From Mesaphorura yosii (Eukaryota; Arthropoda; Collembola; Poduromorpha; Tullbergiidae): a DNA stretch of 64,000 nucleotides. How positions within the stretch are numbered: the stretch's first letter is position 1; each line of letters begins with the position of its first letter. Position numbers and translations under genes: made by a program. The stretch lies in contig WIXG01000236.1 in the NCBI GenBank assembly GCA_009869945.1, forward strand, positions 60,302 to 124,301, written 5' to 3'. Under the pieces are notes generated by a model. It worked only from the letters and a program-made list of their open reading frames with translations. It searched no databases and was not told the origin of the DNA. This document shows, piece by piece, positions 1 through 13,263 of this stretch.

Positions 1-3000
1 CGCTGGAGAAAGTTTCAAGACAAGAATTCGCCATCGCTGGGCCCTCGCAGGCTCTTGAGTTTTGAAAGAATCTCCAAATTCCTTCTAAGTTTAGAATCCA
101 CCCTCTCAAGAAGAAGAAGCTCTGCTCTGCCCCAAAGTGGATTCAGTTAATACGACGGCTCTTCACGCATAATGGCAGCACAATGATGAGGATCGTCGAA
201 GTAGAAGAAACGTAGACGAGAACGAGACGTGGACGTGGAGAAAGACGTTGAGTGCAGCGGCACAAACACAAAACTCAAGAACTTATGAAAAAGAGCAGAG
301 CAGCAGCAGACGAACTTTCTCCTTAGCGCAATACTTCACGTTCACGCTGCACCAAACCCCAAGATACCTTTTACGGGTGCATTGAATTGAATTCGAGTTC
401 CTATCGATCTATCAATGGCAATAGCAAACAACGAGCCACATCTGACCAACTAAAATACAGTTGTACGCAGTGTGAAATGCATCAGAAACTTCTGACAATG
501 CAATTCTGCCGCTGCTCGTTGCATTGTGGATTTTCCAAATATTATGCGATTCGATGAATAATTTCACGTCTCGCTTAGTCGCGTATTGCCGATCGCGTTC
601 CTCAATTTATGGGGAAATGCGTAAAATTGCGACGATGATCTTTTCCCTGCCTGGGCTGCCAACAGCAACTGCCAAGGCCACGCCAGAAATACAGTGCGAG
701 ATGATGAAAAATTCCAACAAGAACCAAGCACGATGCACCGGTACGAAAACGAAAGCGAGTAACGAGAATACAAGATAAATGATTTTTCTTCACAATTGAA
801 GATTATGTGTTCGGCGTTTGTACTTGTGAGCTTGTAGAAATCTCTATTTACAAAGTACAAGGAACAAGGCGCCAGACACAACAATGTGCTTTTGCTTTCA
901 CCAACGTCAAAGTTTTTATGGATCATAAAATATTACGTATAGATCATTTCCTGGCTGGAGTTGGGTTGACTTTTGTTGTGAGCACGACCACGACGATGAT
1001 TCCGATGCTGGCTGGCTTTCACCACGCCAAGTGTGAATGGCAAATACGTGCTTCGTGCTCGTGCGTAAGTGCGTATCGTTTTTTATCGTACGTAATCGCG
1101 AAGGATTTGAAATAATCATGAATAATGCACAAGCCAGCCAGAGAGCCAGAGATCAGACGAGAGAGATGAGAGTCAAGTGATACTTTGTAGCAATGCAATG
1201 CGGGAATGCTGCAGTAAACAAGATTAAGTAAATGATTTCAATAAATGCGACTCAGCCGCCACGGCCACGAGCGATTGATTTTCCTGCAGTGTAGTGTATA
1301 AATATACATGCGAGGTGAGAGTCACCGCTTATTGAATTGATTACTTAATGACTATGCGTAACCATCAATTATATTTCTATTTTCACCCAAACAAAGCCAA
1401 GTTAAATATCGAGTATTGATTATTGAGCAGTTGTGAGAACGAGTGCTTACCTTTACGTTCTTAAGAAGTGCCTGCCGAAACACACAGGAAAACGTGTCAA
1501 TGTCAATAACTCCGTCAATTTTGCACGTTTGACCTTTCGACCATTGACCGAGGCGAGGAGCTCCCTGACACTTTCTGTGTGAAAAGCTCCGATACTGAAA
1601 GACAGCGACAAATGGCAAAGGTTACTCGTTGTCACGTCAATTAATTAATTACTCTCGTTGGGGTCTACAAACAGATCTTAAAATATCCGGAGAGATTAAA
1701 CTGGCATTGATGGCCTTTCGCTGGACAAAAGCACGATCGCTTGTGTCGAGAGTTTGATTGATGCTCGAACCGACTGTGCGTCTGATTCATATTAAAGCTT
1801 TATGGATTAGACACCTTAAAACCACAGCTTACGCCGCTATTTTTATCTTTAGCGGCGCTGATAAGAGCGATCAGCATTACTCATATCTCATAACTTAATA
1901 AAAAGACTCACCTTGACTCCAGGCGAGGCGATTTTTCACTTAATCCAGGTAATCTTTTCCTTATAGGCTTAGACGTCGACTTCCTCGACGAGTGTGAGTC
2001 AGAGTTCTTTACTGAAGCTTTTTCAAGGGTTCGTTGTGCGTTGCATACTGCGTTTCCTCAATAAGTCAAAAAGTAACACGTGTGTCCGTGCCAGATGCTA
2101 AGATTTATGACCACCGCCTAAAGCTAAAACTTCCCACATTGGCAGACTGCCGAATGTGTCATCGTCTTGCACTTGAAGTCGGGCTGGACTTGAACTGGGC
2201 TTATCGGCACTGGCGACTGTAACTGTTGCTGGCGAGTGATGACTGCTGACTGCTACTGAAATTGACCGTGTTCCTGTCGTCGCATTCTTATCTGCATGAA
2301 TAAATGTCACTTACACATACGTGCGTTCCAAGCGCTTGGCTCGGCTCAAGTTCCATAAATTCTTCTTAGCCAAGTGCGCAAGTGTAATAAAGTTTTAATA
2401 GCGCGGCTGATGCGAAATGTGTGTCAAGAATCCAAAGTATTTGCCTCACATTTGTTCTTGTCTCGTTCCTGCAGACACTGACACTGTCAATTTTCTAACC
2501 CTAGCAGCTCGAACTCACGTTGCTGCTGTCACGACAGGCACTCGTACAGCAATGCAGATGCAGATATTTGAAATTCACAAGATTCCATCTGCAGCGAGCA
2601 TTCACAAATTCGGTGTTTCAGTTTCAATTTCAGCTTTGAGTTTCTGTTACTTGTTACGGTTTCGGTGAACTTCTTTTGTAATGTCATTCTAGGCAGGCAA
2701 GCAGGCGATGGGAATGGAATGGGGTTATTTATATCGTCCTCGGTGCGGTGACATGTCAACCTTTCAAAGGATTCTTCTTCATCTTCTGCTCTGCGTCGAG
2801 CTGTGCCTTGCCCGTACGTGCGTGTTCTCGATTCTTATAAAAAAATGTAACATCTGCTCCGCAGAAGTTGCGGCGTCTAAAGTCACAATTCTCAATTCCA
2901 AATTCCGAGTTCACGTTCTGTGCTTTTCCGGAGCGCAGCCACGCGCCACAGCCACCGACTAACCTGAATTCCGACGACAAACGAGTCAGCTCCTCAGCTG

Positions 3001-6000
3001 ATTAAATCGCGAACCACGATTTCCACGATGATGCACGTGCTAGTGTCACTAATTAATTCCAATTAAGCCACTAACCAAATGCTGCTAAGATTGACACACG
3101 ATTCAACCCAAATTAACGCAAAAGGGCTGACACTCAAAACCGGTCGTCGACGCGGAAACGAATTTGATCCTCTTGCCTCCGACTCCAAGCTGAGACTGAA
3201 TGCTGAGTGCAGCAAAAGCAGGGAGAAAGATCAGAGCCAGCCAGTCTCACGTTTGTTCGTTCACTTCAACAATTCGACAAAGCAGTGGCAGACAGGCAAA
3301 GTTTTCCCTTTTGAACAAGTCTCAATGCAAGTTTTGAAATCTCTTCGCAGTGAATTCTGAAGTGCAGTTCTGCAGGCTGCAGTGAGCAGTGGGAAATTAT
3401 TCTATGAGATCTGTACCACCACCATCCACCAGGTCGTCGTCGTCGTCGGCAACTTCATCGTAAAGTAATAATCATCTTTTGAATCTCTTCTCTGCCTTGC
3501 CTGTGCTATTATCCTTTATTAGTACCATCCAGGCTGTGGCTGTTTGTTGCCCGTGCCGTGCCGTGTTCAAGAGTTTGTAAGTGTAGTATCAACTTTATTA
3601 TTATTAGTTATCAACTCGGTCGAATTTTTATTATTAGGTACTTGCAACTTGTACGCACTTTGATATCGCGCTCACCAAAGTACAAGGCTCCTGGAGCTGA
3701 ATGCTGGCTCACGTGCACCAGCCATAGTCACCAGCATCTTTGGAAGATTCGTAAAAATCTATTTTTTATGACAACATTATCGCCGATCTATCTTGTGGGC
3801 TACGGGTAATTCGTGCGTGGACGTGTATTTATGCGTTGTTCAGCTCATAATATTACTAAATTATACCATTTGCAGTTGTGGGCCATGAATATAAATTCGG
3901 GCATTACCTGAAGTGATGAGGAAACGAGAAAATTCTGGTGTGAGTTCTGGAGATGGAGTCGGTCGCTGAGAATGGCGAATGGAGGGCTAATTATTATTGC
4001 CCTAATTAAATTAGGAAGAGGATCTCATTAGTGCTTAGAAGGAGTCGAGGCCGAGACTTGGCCTGGTCTGGTCTGAATTCTGAACTGCAACCTGATTCTG
4101 ATGGCAGTGTTTTGATTGCCTGGCAGTATTTACACTTGCTACCGGTCATAAAAGTGTAATGGCCCCATAATTAGAGCGGCACAAAGCCCAGCGTGTGCTT
4201 TGGTGTGAAATTGGTTGCCAGGAGTTGGTTAAGTGCGCAAAAAGTATTTTATTAGCCATTAAACCATTTACACAATAAACTTACCTGTCTTGCTCGTGCC
4301 TGTTGTCCTGAAAAGCCGAGATTCAAAAGGAGAGTAATTTTTATTGACTTTTCCCTTTTCCTTTTATATTTTATTATCGCAACGGAAGCAACTGGAAACT
4401 ACCAGCAGCGAGCTGTGGTCGGGAGAGCAAGACTCAAGACTCAAAGTTCAAAGGATGCACGAAGGCAACAGGAACGGCGGGCCGGAACGAGAAAGGTAGA
4501 GAAGATCCGGGAATTAAAGCAAGATGAGATGGAATCTCCGCGACGGAACGGTTGAAAAAGAAAGTAATTTTCTATAGACTCGTCGACTCGGAGAGTCTTG
4601 ACTTTTTTTCTTCTCTCCTTCGCTCGTGTTGGTGAAAAGTGCCGGGCAATTTTCTGGGTGAAAGAAACAAGAAGATAAACTTCCCAATTCTTCCCGTTTG
4701 CTCATCTTTCATCATCACGGCGGCGGAGTAGCAAGAACAACTTTCTTACCCGCGTTGCGATGGTTCAGGCTTGGTTCCTACTTCCTATATTCATTATCTG
4801 GTCCGCATCGCGATTCGACTACGCGCAGCGTCCACGGTTGGCTGGTGCCATTGTCAGACAGTGCGATGAATTATTATCGTCTTCTCTTTGTACGACGCGA
4901 CTGTTCCCAAGACTCGAATACTACAAGACTGCAACTGCAGAATGCACTTGTGCATCTGCACCACCGACCGACGCGTCATTTCATTATAATTGCATTCTCA
5001 GAAGTGCACCAGTGCATCAGAGTGCAGTATAAATAGATTCTAGAGCTCTTTCGGAGATCTGCAATCAATTCAACACCTTTTATGATGTGTGTCTAGAGCC
5101 GCAGATTCTTCAAAGCTCTGCTCTGTCTTCAAAGGATCATGCATACAGTCAGACACAAAGGGAGACGAAGAAGAATTGGAATGCATCTCGCGTCTGGACT
5201 TTGGATTCCGACACCAGACTTCCTGGAACCTGGAACATCTACACAGCAGACAGTACTGAATTGTCAATGGTGATGCCGATAATTACAACAAAATGCAATG
5301 CACTAGAATGCAATGTCCGTCCGACTGCCTGTCAACCGAAATTAATTTAAGCGAGACGACGAAGACACGCGACGAAGCGACATTCAGTCGTAGCCATGAT
5401 TGGTACTTTGTACTTTGCACGGAAAAACACTGAAACAGAAACTGCAACAGGAAGACAAAGCAAATTAACCTTCCAATTACAGCCACGCCACGCCATGCCA
5501 TTGTAATGCGGTGCATGTTCCAATTTTCCAATGTCAATGTTAACCGTAACAACGTGTCCCGGGCACAGCTACGCCAAGTCAGTGAGCCGGTTGCTGTCGC
5601 CCGTTGCCGGTTCTAAAGTTTTGTAGTACAGTGCACTGCAGTGCAGTGCAACTTTTCTTGGTCAAAACTTTTCTTGTTTCTTGTTTCGTTTCTTTTATAA
5701 TTTCCCCTTCTCGACTGCGACTTCAGATTTCCAGTTAACGTATAAATTTCAACTGCACATGCACACGGCCAAAGCTAAATCAGATTACCGCACTGCCACT
5801 ACGACTACAGGCCAAGCCAGGCCGGCGAGGCTGCCGTTGTTATGTGTTTCTAATATTGTCGTTGATATGAAAATGAGTAACACATACAGTAAACCGTACA
5901 GCAGCTCAGACAAGATGCAGATGATGAAAAGAATAAATAATGAGACCCACAACACAACACTCACGCTGCTAGAAAGAAAATACCTGGGAGTTCCCTTTAG

Positions 6001-6439
6001 CACGACACGACTTCTTTGCACCTTTCCTTGTGTTTGTGCTCTTACTTTGCTCTTTGATTTCGTTTGCGCTTGCGTTTGCTCCCAAAACACCTTTTCTTTT
6101 GTATCAACTTTTTCCCCGTGCCCGTGCGTGTACGCGAACGCGTTCGCGTCTTACAACAAAACACACATGGCAGTTGGCATTGAATTAAATTATTGCATTG
6201 TAAAGTAAAGAAATTCGGGGCCCGGCCGGGTCGGGCTCGTGGTGCGATGCGGAGTGCGTCGGTTTGGGATTTTTACGGTGCGGGCAATGTGTCGTTGATT
6301 ATAATTCAATAGAACCATGCCGTGAATAGAGCAAAGCACAGTTTCTTTTGATTCAAAAGAAATTCTGCTCCCGTTTCTGTCACGTCACGAGTCGCTCTGG
6401 CTGTTGCTGGAAAGGTGTCGGGCTCAAACGCGGTCGATT
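1..6439. other. noncoding stretch, no gene recognised
   Basis: Open frames here are short, overlap each other on both strands and have no recognisable domain or clear splice framework. Short self-complementary tracts built from TGCA and GTGCACTGCAG units occur, for example near 5630-5650. The stretch could be intergenic DNA or an intron of a gene to the left of the window. Confidence 0.55.
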
Positions 6440-6445
6440 TTTATT
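6440..6445 (-). terminator. poly(A) signal of the GH16 gene
   Basis: AATAAA on the minus strand (TTTATT on plus), about 45 bases past the stop codon of the glucanase gene, where a short 3' UTR would place it. Confidence 0.5.
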
Positions 6446-6488
6446 GCGATCGGTCGTTGGACAATTATGAAATTATGATTTACATGTG

Positions 6489-7449
6489 TTAAAGGATTGT
6501 GTTGATGTAAATTTCTTTAATTCCACCCTCGCCGTCATAAATCTCGTCTGCCTCCAGCGCCGTGGATGGGATGTCGCCCTGCTTCTGGTAAATGCGGACC
6601 CAGTCGATCTCGAACGTCGGTTTCGACCAGACCATCGCAGCCTCTTCGGGACTGAGGCTGTTGTCACTGAACAGGTTGCCGCCCACTGCCATGTTGAGCG
6701 TGATATTCATGTACTCACTGAACGGAGCTGCGGCGCAAGGCTCCTTGCCGTCAATGAGCCAATTCTCACGTGCCAGCGAGGTTTCGTAGTACGGCTTGCC
6801 GTCGATATACCAGCCAAGCGACTCTTTCGTCCACATCAACCCGTAGTCATGGAATTCGTCGGAGAGGTTCAAGTTTGTCGCGTTCTTTGAGCCATGCCGT
6901 GTCAAGTTCCCGAAATTCGAGCCGTAATGGGCAGTGAATATCATTCGATTGGGTACCTGGCCCTGTGCTTCCATAATATCAATTTCGTGGTAGCAGGGCG
7001 GGTCGACGGGTCGCGTCAGGAGCCACAGAGCCGGCCAGAGCAGTTTACCTTTTGGGAGTTTGGCCCGTATGAGGAAGTAGCCGTACCGGTAGCCACTGCC
7101 GAACGTGTGAAGCCGGCCAGATGTGAACTGTTTGTCTTCGTAGTCTTCAATTTGTGAGACGATTGTCAGCATCCCATTTGAGACGTTCAGATTGTTGGCA
7201 CTGGCCGTGTAACATTGTAGATTGCCGGCACCATAAGCTAAAAGTACCCCACGCCGATATGCAAAAATTTTGTAAAATTTTGGCACTTTGCTCTTTACCT
7301 TCAGTGCATCCAGTCTGAATCTCCCACAAATCTGTGTTCAGCTTGTTTCCATCGAACTCTTCAGAGAACACGAGTCGCCAGACGCTGACTTTGTTCGAAG
7401 GAGGAAATATGGACGAGATCGTAGTGATGAGAATGAATTCCCTGATCAT
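6489..7449 (-). CDS. GH16 endo-beta-1,3-glucanase (laminarinase-like), two exons
   Basis: Predicted secreted glycoside hydrolase of family 16, which cleaves beta-1,3-glucans such as laminarin or fungal wall glucan. Exon 1 is 7299-7449 and exon 2 is 6489-7237. The 61-bp intron (7238-7298) has GTAAAG and TTTTAG ends and joins in phase 1, giving 299 aa. The join restores the family's N-terminal sandwich (W-x-I-Q-T-G-C-T-E then G-A-G-N-L-Q-C-Y-T). The catalytic signature E-I-D-I-M-E is at about residues 135-140 with both Glu and the Asp present, so the enzyme should be active. Arthropod GNBP immune receptors of the same fold usually lack this motif. W-rich substrate-cleft segments (WPALWLL, then GWYIDG) follow in the expected order. 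The chosen start is the first ATG of the frame. The N-terminus is hydrophobic (MIREFILITTISSIF) but makes only a weak signal peptide, so an upstream exon is possible. It is the only gene between 1 and 12.6 kb. Confidence 0.9.
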
Positions 7450-7476
7450 GGTGACTTTGGTGTCTTCCGCAGATTG

Positions 7477-7481
7477 ACTGA
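7477..7481 (-). promoter_or_regulatory. candidate initiator (TCAGT) of the GH16 gene
   Basis: The minus strand reads CCTCAGTCAATC about 30 bases upstream of the GH16 start codon, a match to the arthropod TCAGT initiator. No TATA box is visible at the expected distance. This is a five-base motif, so chance occurrence is quite possible. Confidence 0.3.
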
Positions 7482-10400
7482 GGCGTATCGGAGGATTCTG
7501 AATTCTGCGCTACTGCCGTCGCTTCTGCTTCTAGAGTCATCTCATGAATATTTGCTCTGAAAATTATTTACAGCGTACATAAGCAGGCCATTTAAATTAA
7601 AACAATTGCAATTGCTGAAAGCTCAGCTAATCTGGAGTGCTGACAGGATAATAACCTCCGTGATTCCGTGCAGATACATCGCCGGTTGTGCGTGTTAATG
7701 ACATTTCAATCCATTCATGTTTCAGATTAGCGTTGACACAATAAATATTGGAAATTTTTCATTTCGCTTAACACGGATGCCCAACCGACCTTGGCTAATC
7801 TTTTGCCTTGCTTTGCATTTTGCGTTACGTGAGCAAGGTTAAAGATAATCGACTCGCAAATGTGAACCCGTCTGCAGTCTGCGTCAGCGAGCAATTTGAT
7901 TTAATTGCTGCTTTACTTATACAAGATGGAACTTGGCACAACTGGCTGCTGACTACTGCATGAGTACTCGTACTGGATTTAGCCAGGTACTTTCGGGAAT
8001 TGGCTAATTGGGCGATAGAAATCATAACGCTGTTTATTAGCATAATTACAAAAGTATTTTGCGCTGTGGATATGATTTCCAGCAAACGCTGACACAGTAA
8101 GCTGAAGACTGCAGTCGTAAATCTCTTAATCATTACTGGAGCTAAGAAAAAAGTGCAACTTCACAGAAAGTGATTATTTAATTACGAGTCGCTTCAGCAT
8201 CTCGTTAATCATAATTGGACTTGAACTTGCTGCATCGCAATCGACTCTGAGTTATGCTGACCACGCATAATAGTCATCGCCAACACAGAAGAGAGCACTT
8301 ACTGGATGACAAATTAAGCTCGCCAACATTTCTGATGATGCCGTAATGATTCTTCCACGTCCGTTGCATTTTCCTTGCAGGTGTGCGTGTGCTACTGAGT
8401 CCGCATCAACATTGCCAAACTAAAGTCATATTTTACTAATTTGTTAAATGGCCCATGAATGACAGATCTTTCTCGACAATTTATTGCAATTGCGCAAGAA
8501 TTCCGAAGGAAATATCGCATAAAAAGAGTGTCATGCCGTGCCGGAATTAGAAATTTGGAGAGATTTATTGCCTGGATCCCGGGTTTCAGAAACGTCCAGG
8601 TGAGAATCCGAATCGTCAGATTTTTTTTACTCGGTCAAACGGATGTGGGCGACCGGATCTAATTGAAGCAGAGATTTTCATTTCTTGTTGCTACTCGCTG
8701 TGTTGGTTCAACGGTCAAATCTCATTATTCCCTTTTCTTGTCGGGGTCCAGTCGGACGCCTGCTTTTCACAGACAATGGAAGTAAAATTAGTGCGAGCAT
8801 TTCTGTGATGTGATTCTTCAATTTATTGTCTAGGTTCACAAAAACCATGTCTCGTGCTTAAGCAAGGCATACTTCATATGACTGCGGGACATTAATTCAG
8901 TGGAAGAACTCAATGCACACAAACACAGCACGGTGCAACCTCTCAATTGAGGAAGACGAATGTCCGAAACTAATTCCGCAGGTAACCGGAAACAGAAAGG
9001 CAGTGTAAAGAAGGGAGATGAGAATTGAGAATCTAAAGAAAATTTATGATTATAATTCATGTTCTTGAAAATCATCAATTCGCATTTCACAAAAGTCGTC
9101 AAGCTGTGAGCCTTTCAAACTTCCAATTCTCAATGCTTGACATTTATGCGTAATGGTTTGAGTACGCAAATTAACAATCAGTATTATTATTAATATAGTA
9201 GTATTATTAGTAAACCAGTTTTTCCTTACAAGGGTCGGTCGTCGCTCGGTTGGTCAGCAGTTGGAAAATCTCAACTCTGTATCCAAATTAGTCGCTGAGC
9301 CAGAAAAACTAGGCAATCGCAATGTAAATACGCAGGCAATGATCTAGAGTTTATTATTATTGGCTCTGACTGTACGCTGGGTCGTAATAATGAAGAGTTA
9401 CGACTTTATTACCCACTTAACAACTTTGTTCGTCCCTTTTGTTACGACTCGCCATATGCGTACGTGCATATATGGGATTTATTAACGTAGACATTAGCCA
9501 TAGACATTGCGCTGCATGTGGTAATCATAATTCTTGCCTTGTACGGACTGCACCATATTTTTGCATGCTGAACTGGATTGGATGAATGAACCGAACTCGT
9601 CTCGTGAATGCATCTCGTGACGAGAGTGGCTCGAGACTGAGACATGAGATGAAACATCCTGCGAACTGCTGCGCCGTAATTACGAGCATTTACTTGTACT
9701 TTTGTACTATAATGAAAGGATTATGCAACGCAACACAAAAGATGCACGACCTGGACTATAATCATAATCATGCAGAAGATGACATGTAATTGTCGAGTAA
9801 ATCTATATTTAATATCCTGACTGCTGCAGTGTGCAGCAATCTGCATTCATGCCCTTTTGACTTCTTGCATCTTGGACGATATAATAATGCGATCCAATAC
9901 AATACGATAAAAAATCATGGCACATGGGGTTGAATTGGGCTTGTCTTGAATAGCACTTGCACGCAGATGCCGCTGTGATTTCACCTTTTCTGAGCCCGCA
10001 TTCGTAGTCATACTCTTCTTCAAAGTATTTGTGTTACTCAGCAGCAGCAGACCCGAGATTCAATTTTTATACCGAGGAAGTACGCACTTCGGACAAGTAC
10101 AGGCACGCCACGCACACAGGAAACCACTTTATTACATCGCGAGTACGCGTACGCACAGTACGTGATGCTGTGCATAATAAAAGCCGGATTCATCTTTCAA
10201 ATCAGATTCGCACAGACCACGGGTACAATTTCAAGAGCTTTCCCACCTCCTTCACTTCATTTCACCACACCGTGGCGGCGGCGGCGACGACGACCGGCGA
10301 GTGAATCTTCTTTTATTGAATTGCATGCCGGCCCGATCCCAAATCGGAAGTATGAACTTCTAGCTGTGCTTGCATTCGGTCGCCAGGTGTACGATTAACT

Positions 10401-12600
10401 TATTGCCTTGCTCGTGTCCATTTATTTACGTAAATCAGCAGTGTAGCCAATAAAATAAAGCCATCTTCGTCTTCGTTGCATTCTTTGTGAGTCTGCCGCT
10501 GGCTGATTCATATCGCATGCGGCGTGCCATGCGGTTCGATTCAATCCGAATGCGACAGCGACCCGTGTGCCGTTTGTGCTTTAGAAAGATAAGAAATACG
10601 AAAAGACGAAATCCATCCGAGGCTCACAATGAAAATCGCAAAATCTCAAGCCGGTGCGGCGGCGACAAAGTGGAGTTCTTCGTTCCACAGCTCCACAGCT
10701 CGTGGTTGAGCGTCTGTATGCATTTCTCATGTCAAGACGCATAAAACGGTAAAGTGAGAGTAAACACACGACGAGGATAATGGGAAGAGAGTGACAATCG
10801 CTTCGCTTCGCCTTGCTTTGCTTTTGCTATCGCAATCGCACAACACAATTGAAATGACAAAGCGTGACATATTCACGTACTTATTCGACTCGTCTAGCTG
10901 CTGCTGTGGAGTGTTCTTTGTTTGCTGTCTGGACTGGTTTGCCGCTCAGAGTGGGTTCGAAGTTTGCATGAGTGAAAGCAGTCTTGAGTTGTTGGATCGA
11001 AGACTTTCTCCTTACGGTGCAAGAATAACGCCTGAGGACTGTTGACGCACTTGTTTTCGCGTGCGTGTCTGCTTGTGGTGGGTGAGTTCGCTATTCGTTT
11101 CACCTTATTATCTGAAGTCGAAGAGATTCTCGTCTGAAATCTGCGCTGGCTGCTGGAAACCGGTCTGATTAATTTTTATATTTCTAGCTCCAGCATCAGC
11201 TGGACTGACCTGAATACTAATGCGCTCATACTCAAACTCGTACAGGTATTTGACCCGCTTATTACGTATGAGTCGAGAATGAGAATCCTGCTTCTGGAAG
11301 CAATTACGAGGCTGACAAAGTAAATAAATCATGTTTCTCTTAATTTGCGTGCGGTTATTAACTCTAATCTTTGAACTCGTTCTCAACCTCGGCAATCTCG
11401 AACTAATCTTTAAATCCAGTTCAAAGAGGAACCCAGAAAGCTGGCTTGAGCCCTGCTCTTTAATTGCATTGCAATGGGACGACTTCGCCTGACGCCTGAA
11501 TTTTGGTGCGGCAGCCCTGAACCCTGATTTAGTACTCCCGGCACGAACCCGCGCCGTGCCCGCTTTTCGCTCCAGTTCCAACTCCAATTACGCAATACGC
11601 AATATCCGAGCACCAGGCTCGAAGTCGAAGTCATACTCTGCCGAATGCCGAGTTTCGCCTTCGCGTCTCATTGAATTTGATGGATTTCAATCGCAGCGCG
11701 ATATTGACTCTTGAGATTTATTTTGTCTCACTGTCGCTTCGTCGCGTGACGGGACTCACGCGTGACGACACGTTCAAGGCGCATTCATCTTCTCCACGAT
11801 CACGGCCGGGCAAGCAGCAGTACTCTTTGTCTAGACTCGAATCAGCCTCAATTTCTTCTGCCACGAGTACAGATTTGCCAAAGGCTTAAGAAATGTGAAA
11901 CATAAGCCAAAATCCAAACTTGTAAGTAACAATTTCGCATTAAACCTTTCGGACTGCGTGCGTGCGAGTTGCCAGCTACTTCAGACTCTCAGACTTGCTT
12001 GGAAGGATTTCGTTGGTGTGCTCGTCACGTACGCCCAGAATTGACTTGGGAACTTGGCTCCTGCTCCTTTCTTGTGGGAGATACGCACTGGATACTGCTG
12101 CTGATACAGTAATTTCTTCAAGTACTCTGGATTAATGCTGTGTTTCGGTGTTTACTTGCAAGAAACGTAAACACAGCATAGTAATACAATGCAAAAGCGT
12201 GGATGAACAATGGAAAAAGTAACTTTACTAAAGACAACTCTTTTGTATTTGTTGCTCAAAACAAATTCAGCTTTCCGGTATTTTCCCTTCTCCAGCAAAA
12301 ACATGCGAGAATGAATCCTGCCTACCGAATTGCTCGCAGTTGGCGCTTGTCACCGGTTTTTACCTCTTTTTAACCAATTTGCGAACGAATTCCTGTATTT
12401 AATTACATTTAGTGCAGGAAGTTAGTTAATTGGAATCCGAGTAGCCAGTCACAGGTTCAAGTTCAGGTTCATTAAACCGATATCTGACGAGTAATAGTTG
12501 GCGCGAACCTCGAACGATATGATTTGTGTTTTCACCAAGCCAGATTTCATTTGACTTTTCATTGTCTGTGTAGTCGTGGTCAAGTTTTTTAGAGTGACAC
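7482..12600. other. noncoding stretch, no gene recognised
   Basis: Only short, mutually overlapping frames are seen, none with a domain. An AT-rich tract of repeated ATTATT/TAGTA units lies near 9181-9215. A 159-codon frame at 11108-11587 (-) has low-complexity, charge-biased composition and no family resemblance. Nothing else is supported. Confidence 0.5.
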
Positions 12601-12697
12601 AGAGCCTAGCTACTTGCCGGTATGTCTTCTCTTTTCCTGAAACAAAGATTTCTCAATTTCGCGTTTTGTTCATTTCTTTTCTGTAAACACGACAGTC

Positions 12698-12814
12698 ATG
12701 AACAGTTTCCAGGGGTTGGTACTGGCCCTCGTCGTCATCATGGCCTTGCTAGTCTCGAGTATCGCGGCAAGGCCGCCGCAGGGAAGTCTCGACGACCGAC
12801 CGTGTGGTCTCTAA
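12698..12814 (+). CDS. short secreted peptide, 38 aa
   Basis: A 38-codon frame encodes a strong signal peptide (MNSFQGLVLALVVIMALL, ending VSSIAA) followed by only 14 residues, RPPQGSLDDRPCGL, with a single Cys. A GTATGT donor at 12620 and a GACAG acceptor ending at 12695 would place a 76-bp intron in the 5' UTR just ahead of the ATG. I recognise no family. It lies next to three other genes for very short secreted peptides and may belong with them, although its signal sequence is not alignable to theirs. The longer frame over the same bases starting at 12622 lacks this clean signal and is rejected. A three-exon form is not excluded. Confidence 0.5.
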   Translation: MNSFQGLVLALVVIMALLVSSIAARPPQGSLDDRPCGL

Positions 12815-13013
12815 TCTACGGCCTCAATCTGCGGTAACATCTCAACACTAAACGGTTCCTTTCAAGCGTTCATGGCCCATATTCATGCTTCCTATCTTCA
12901 TGTTCTTAATTAGAAAAAATGGGGCCACCATATTCAACTTACCAATGAAAAATTGAGATCGTGCCGTATCGCTACCACATTTTCAAGAAAACTCTAATGG
13001 GGCCATCGTGGGG

Positions 13014-13020
13014 TATAAAA
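13014..13020 (+). promoter_or_regulatory. TATA box of the first paralogous peptide gene
   Basis: TATAAAA in the context GGGTATAAAATG, 51 bases upstream of the start codon at 13071. No TCAGT initiator is seen 30 bases downstream. A similar GAGTATAAAATG occurs at 13468-13480 between the first and second peptide genes without an obvious gene directly below it. Confidence 0.5.
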
Positions 13021-13070
13021 TGAAGCGCTGCTCGGTCAAAAATAATATTCAACCCAAGCAGTCAAGAGAA

Positions 13071-13263
13071 ATGGAGTTCGCCAATCAATTTTACGCAATT
13101 GTGGTCATCGGCATGGTGTTGCTCATCGGAATGAGCCAGGCTGGCGGCTACTACGGCGGCGTACGTTTTCATACACTCTTTAAAATTTGGGCTCTAAATG
13201 TTGTCTAATCGTTGGGTAACCGTTTAACAGCTCTCGGCTCCTCATGATGGGAAGCGCAAGTAA
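13071..13263 (+). CDS. short secreted peptide, paralogue 1 (40 aa, two exons)
   Basis: Exon 1 (13071-13160) encodes a 24-residue signal peptide (MEFANQFYAIVVIGMVLL..., ending MSQA) plus GGYYGG. A 70-bp intron (13161-13230, GTACG to TTAACAG, phase 0) leads to exon 2 (13231-13263), which encodes LSAPHDGKRK and a stop. The mature peptide would be about 16 residues, glycine- and tyrosine-rich and then basic. Exon 1 aligns with paralogues 2 and 3 downstream, while exon 2 does not. An AATAAA poly(A) signal lies at 13427-13432 and a TATA box at 13014. The function is unknown. Short secreted peptides of this build include antimicrobial, venom and signalling peptides, and nothing here decides between them. 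Confidence 0.65.

Noticed and set aside
4760-5032. 90-codon plus-strand frame starting with a signal-like hydrophobic stretch (MVQAWFLLPIFIIW)
   Set aside because: It overlaps another open frame, has no domain or splice support, and lies in a long stretch without genes. Composition after the first 20 codons looks random.
5681-6208. 175-codon plus-strand frame
   Set aside because: Low-complexity, Thr/Cys/Phe-biased translation with an opposing open frame over the same bases and no recognisable domain.
11108-11587. 159-codon minus-strand frame
   Set aside because: Charge-biased, no domain, no plausible promoter or splice context. Probably a chance frame.
12622-12837. 71-codon frame overlapping the 38-aa secreted peptide
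   Set aside because: The shorter frame at 12698 has a clear signal peptide and a splice acceptor just upstream. The longer one does not look secreted or structured.
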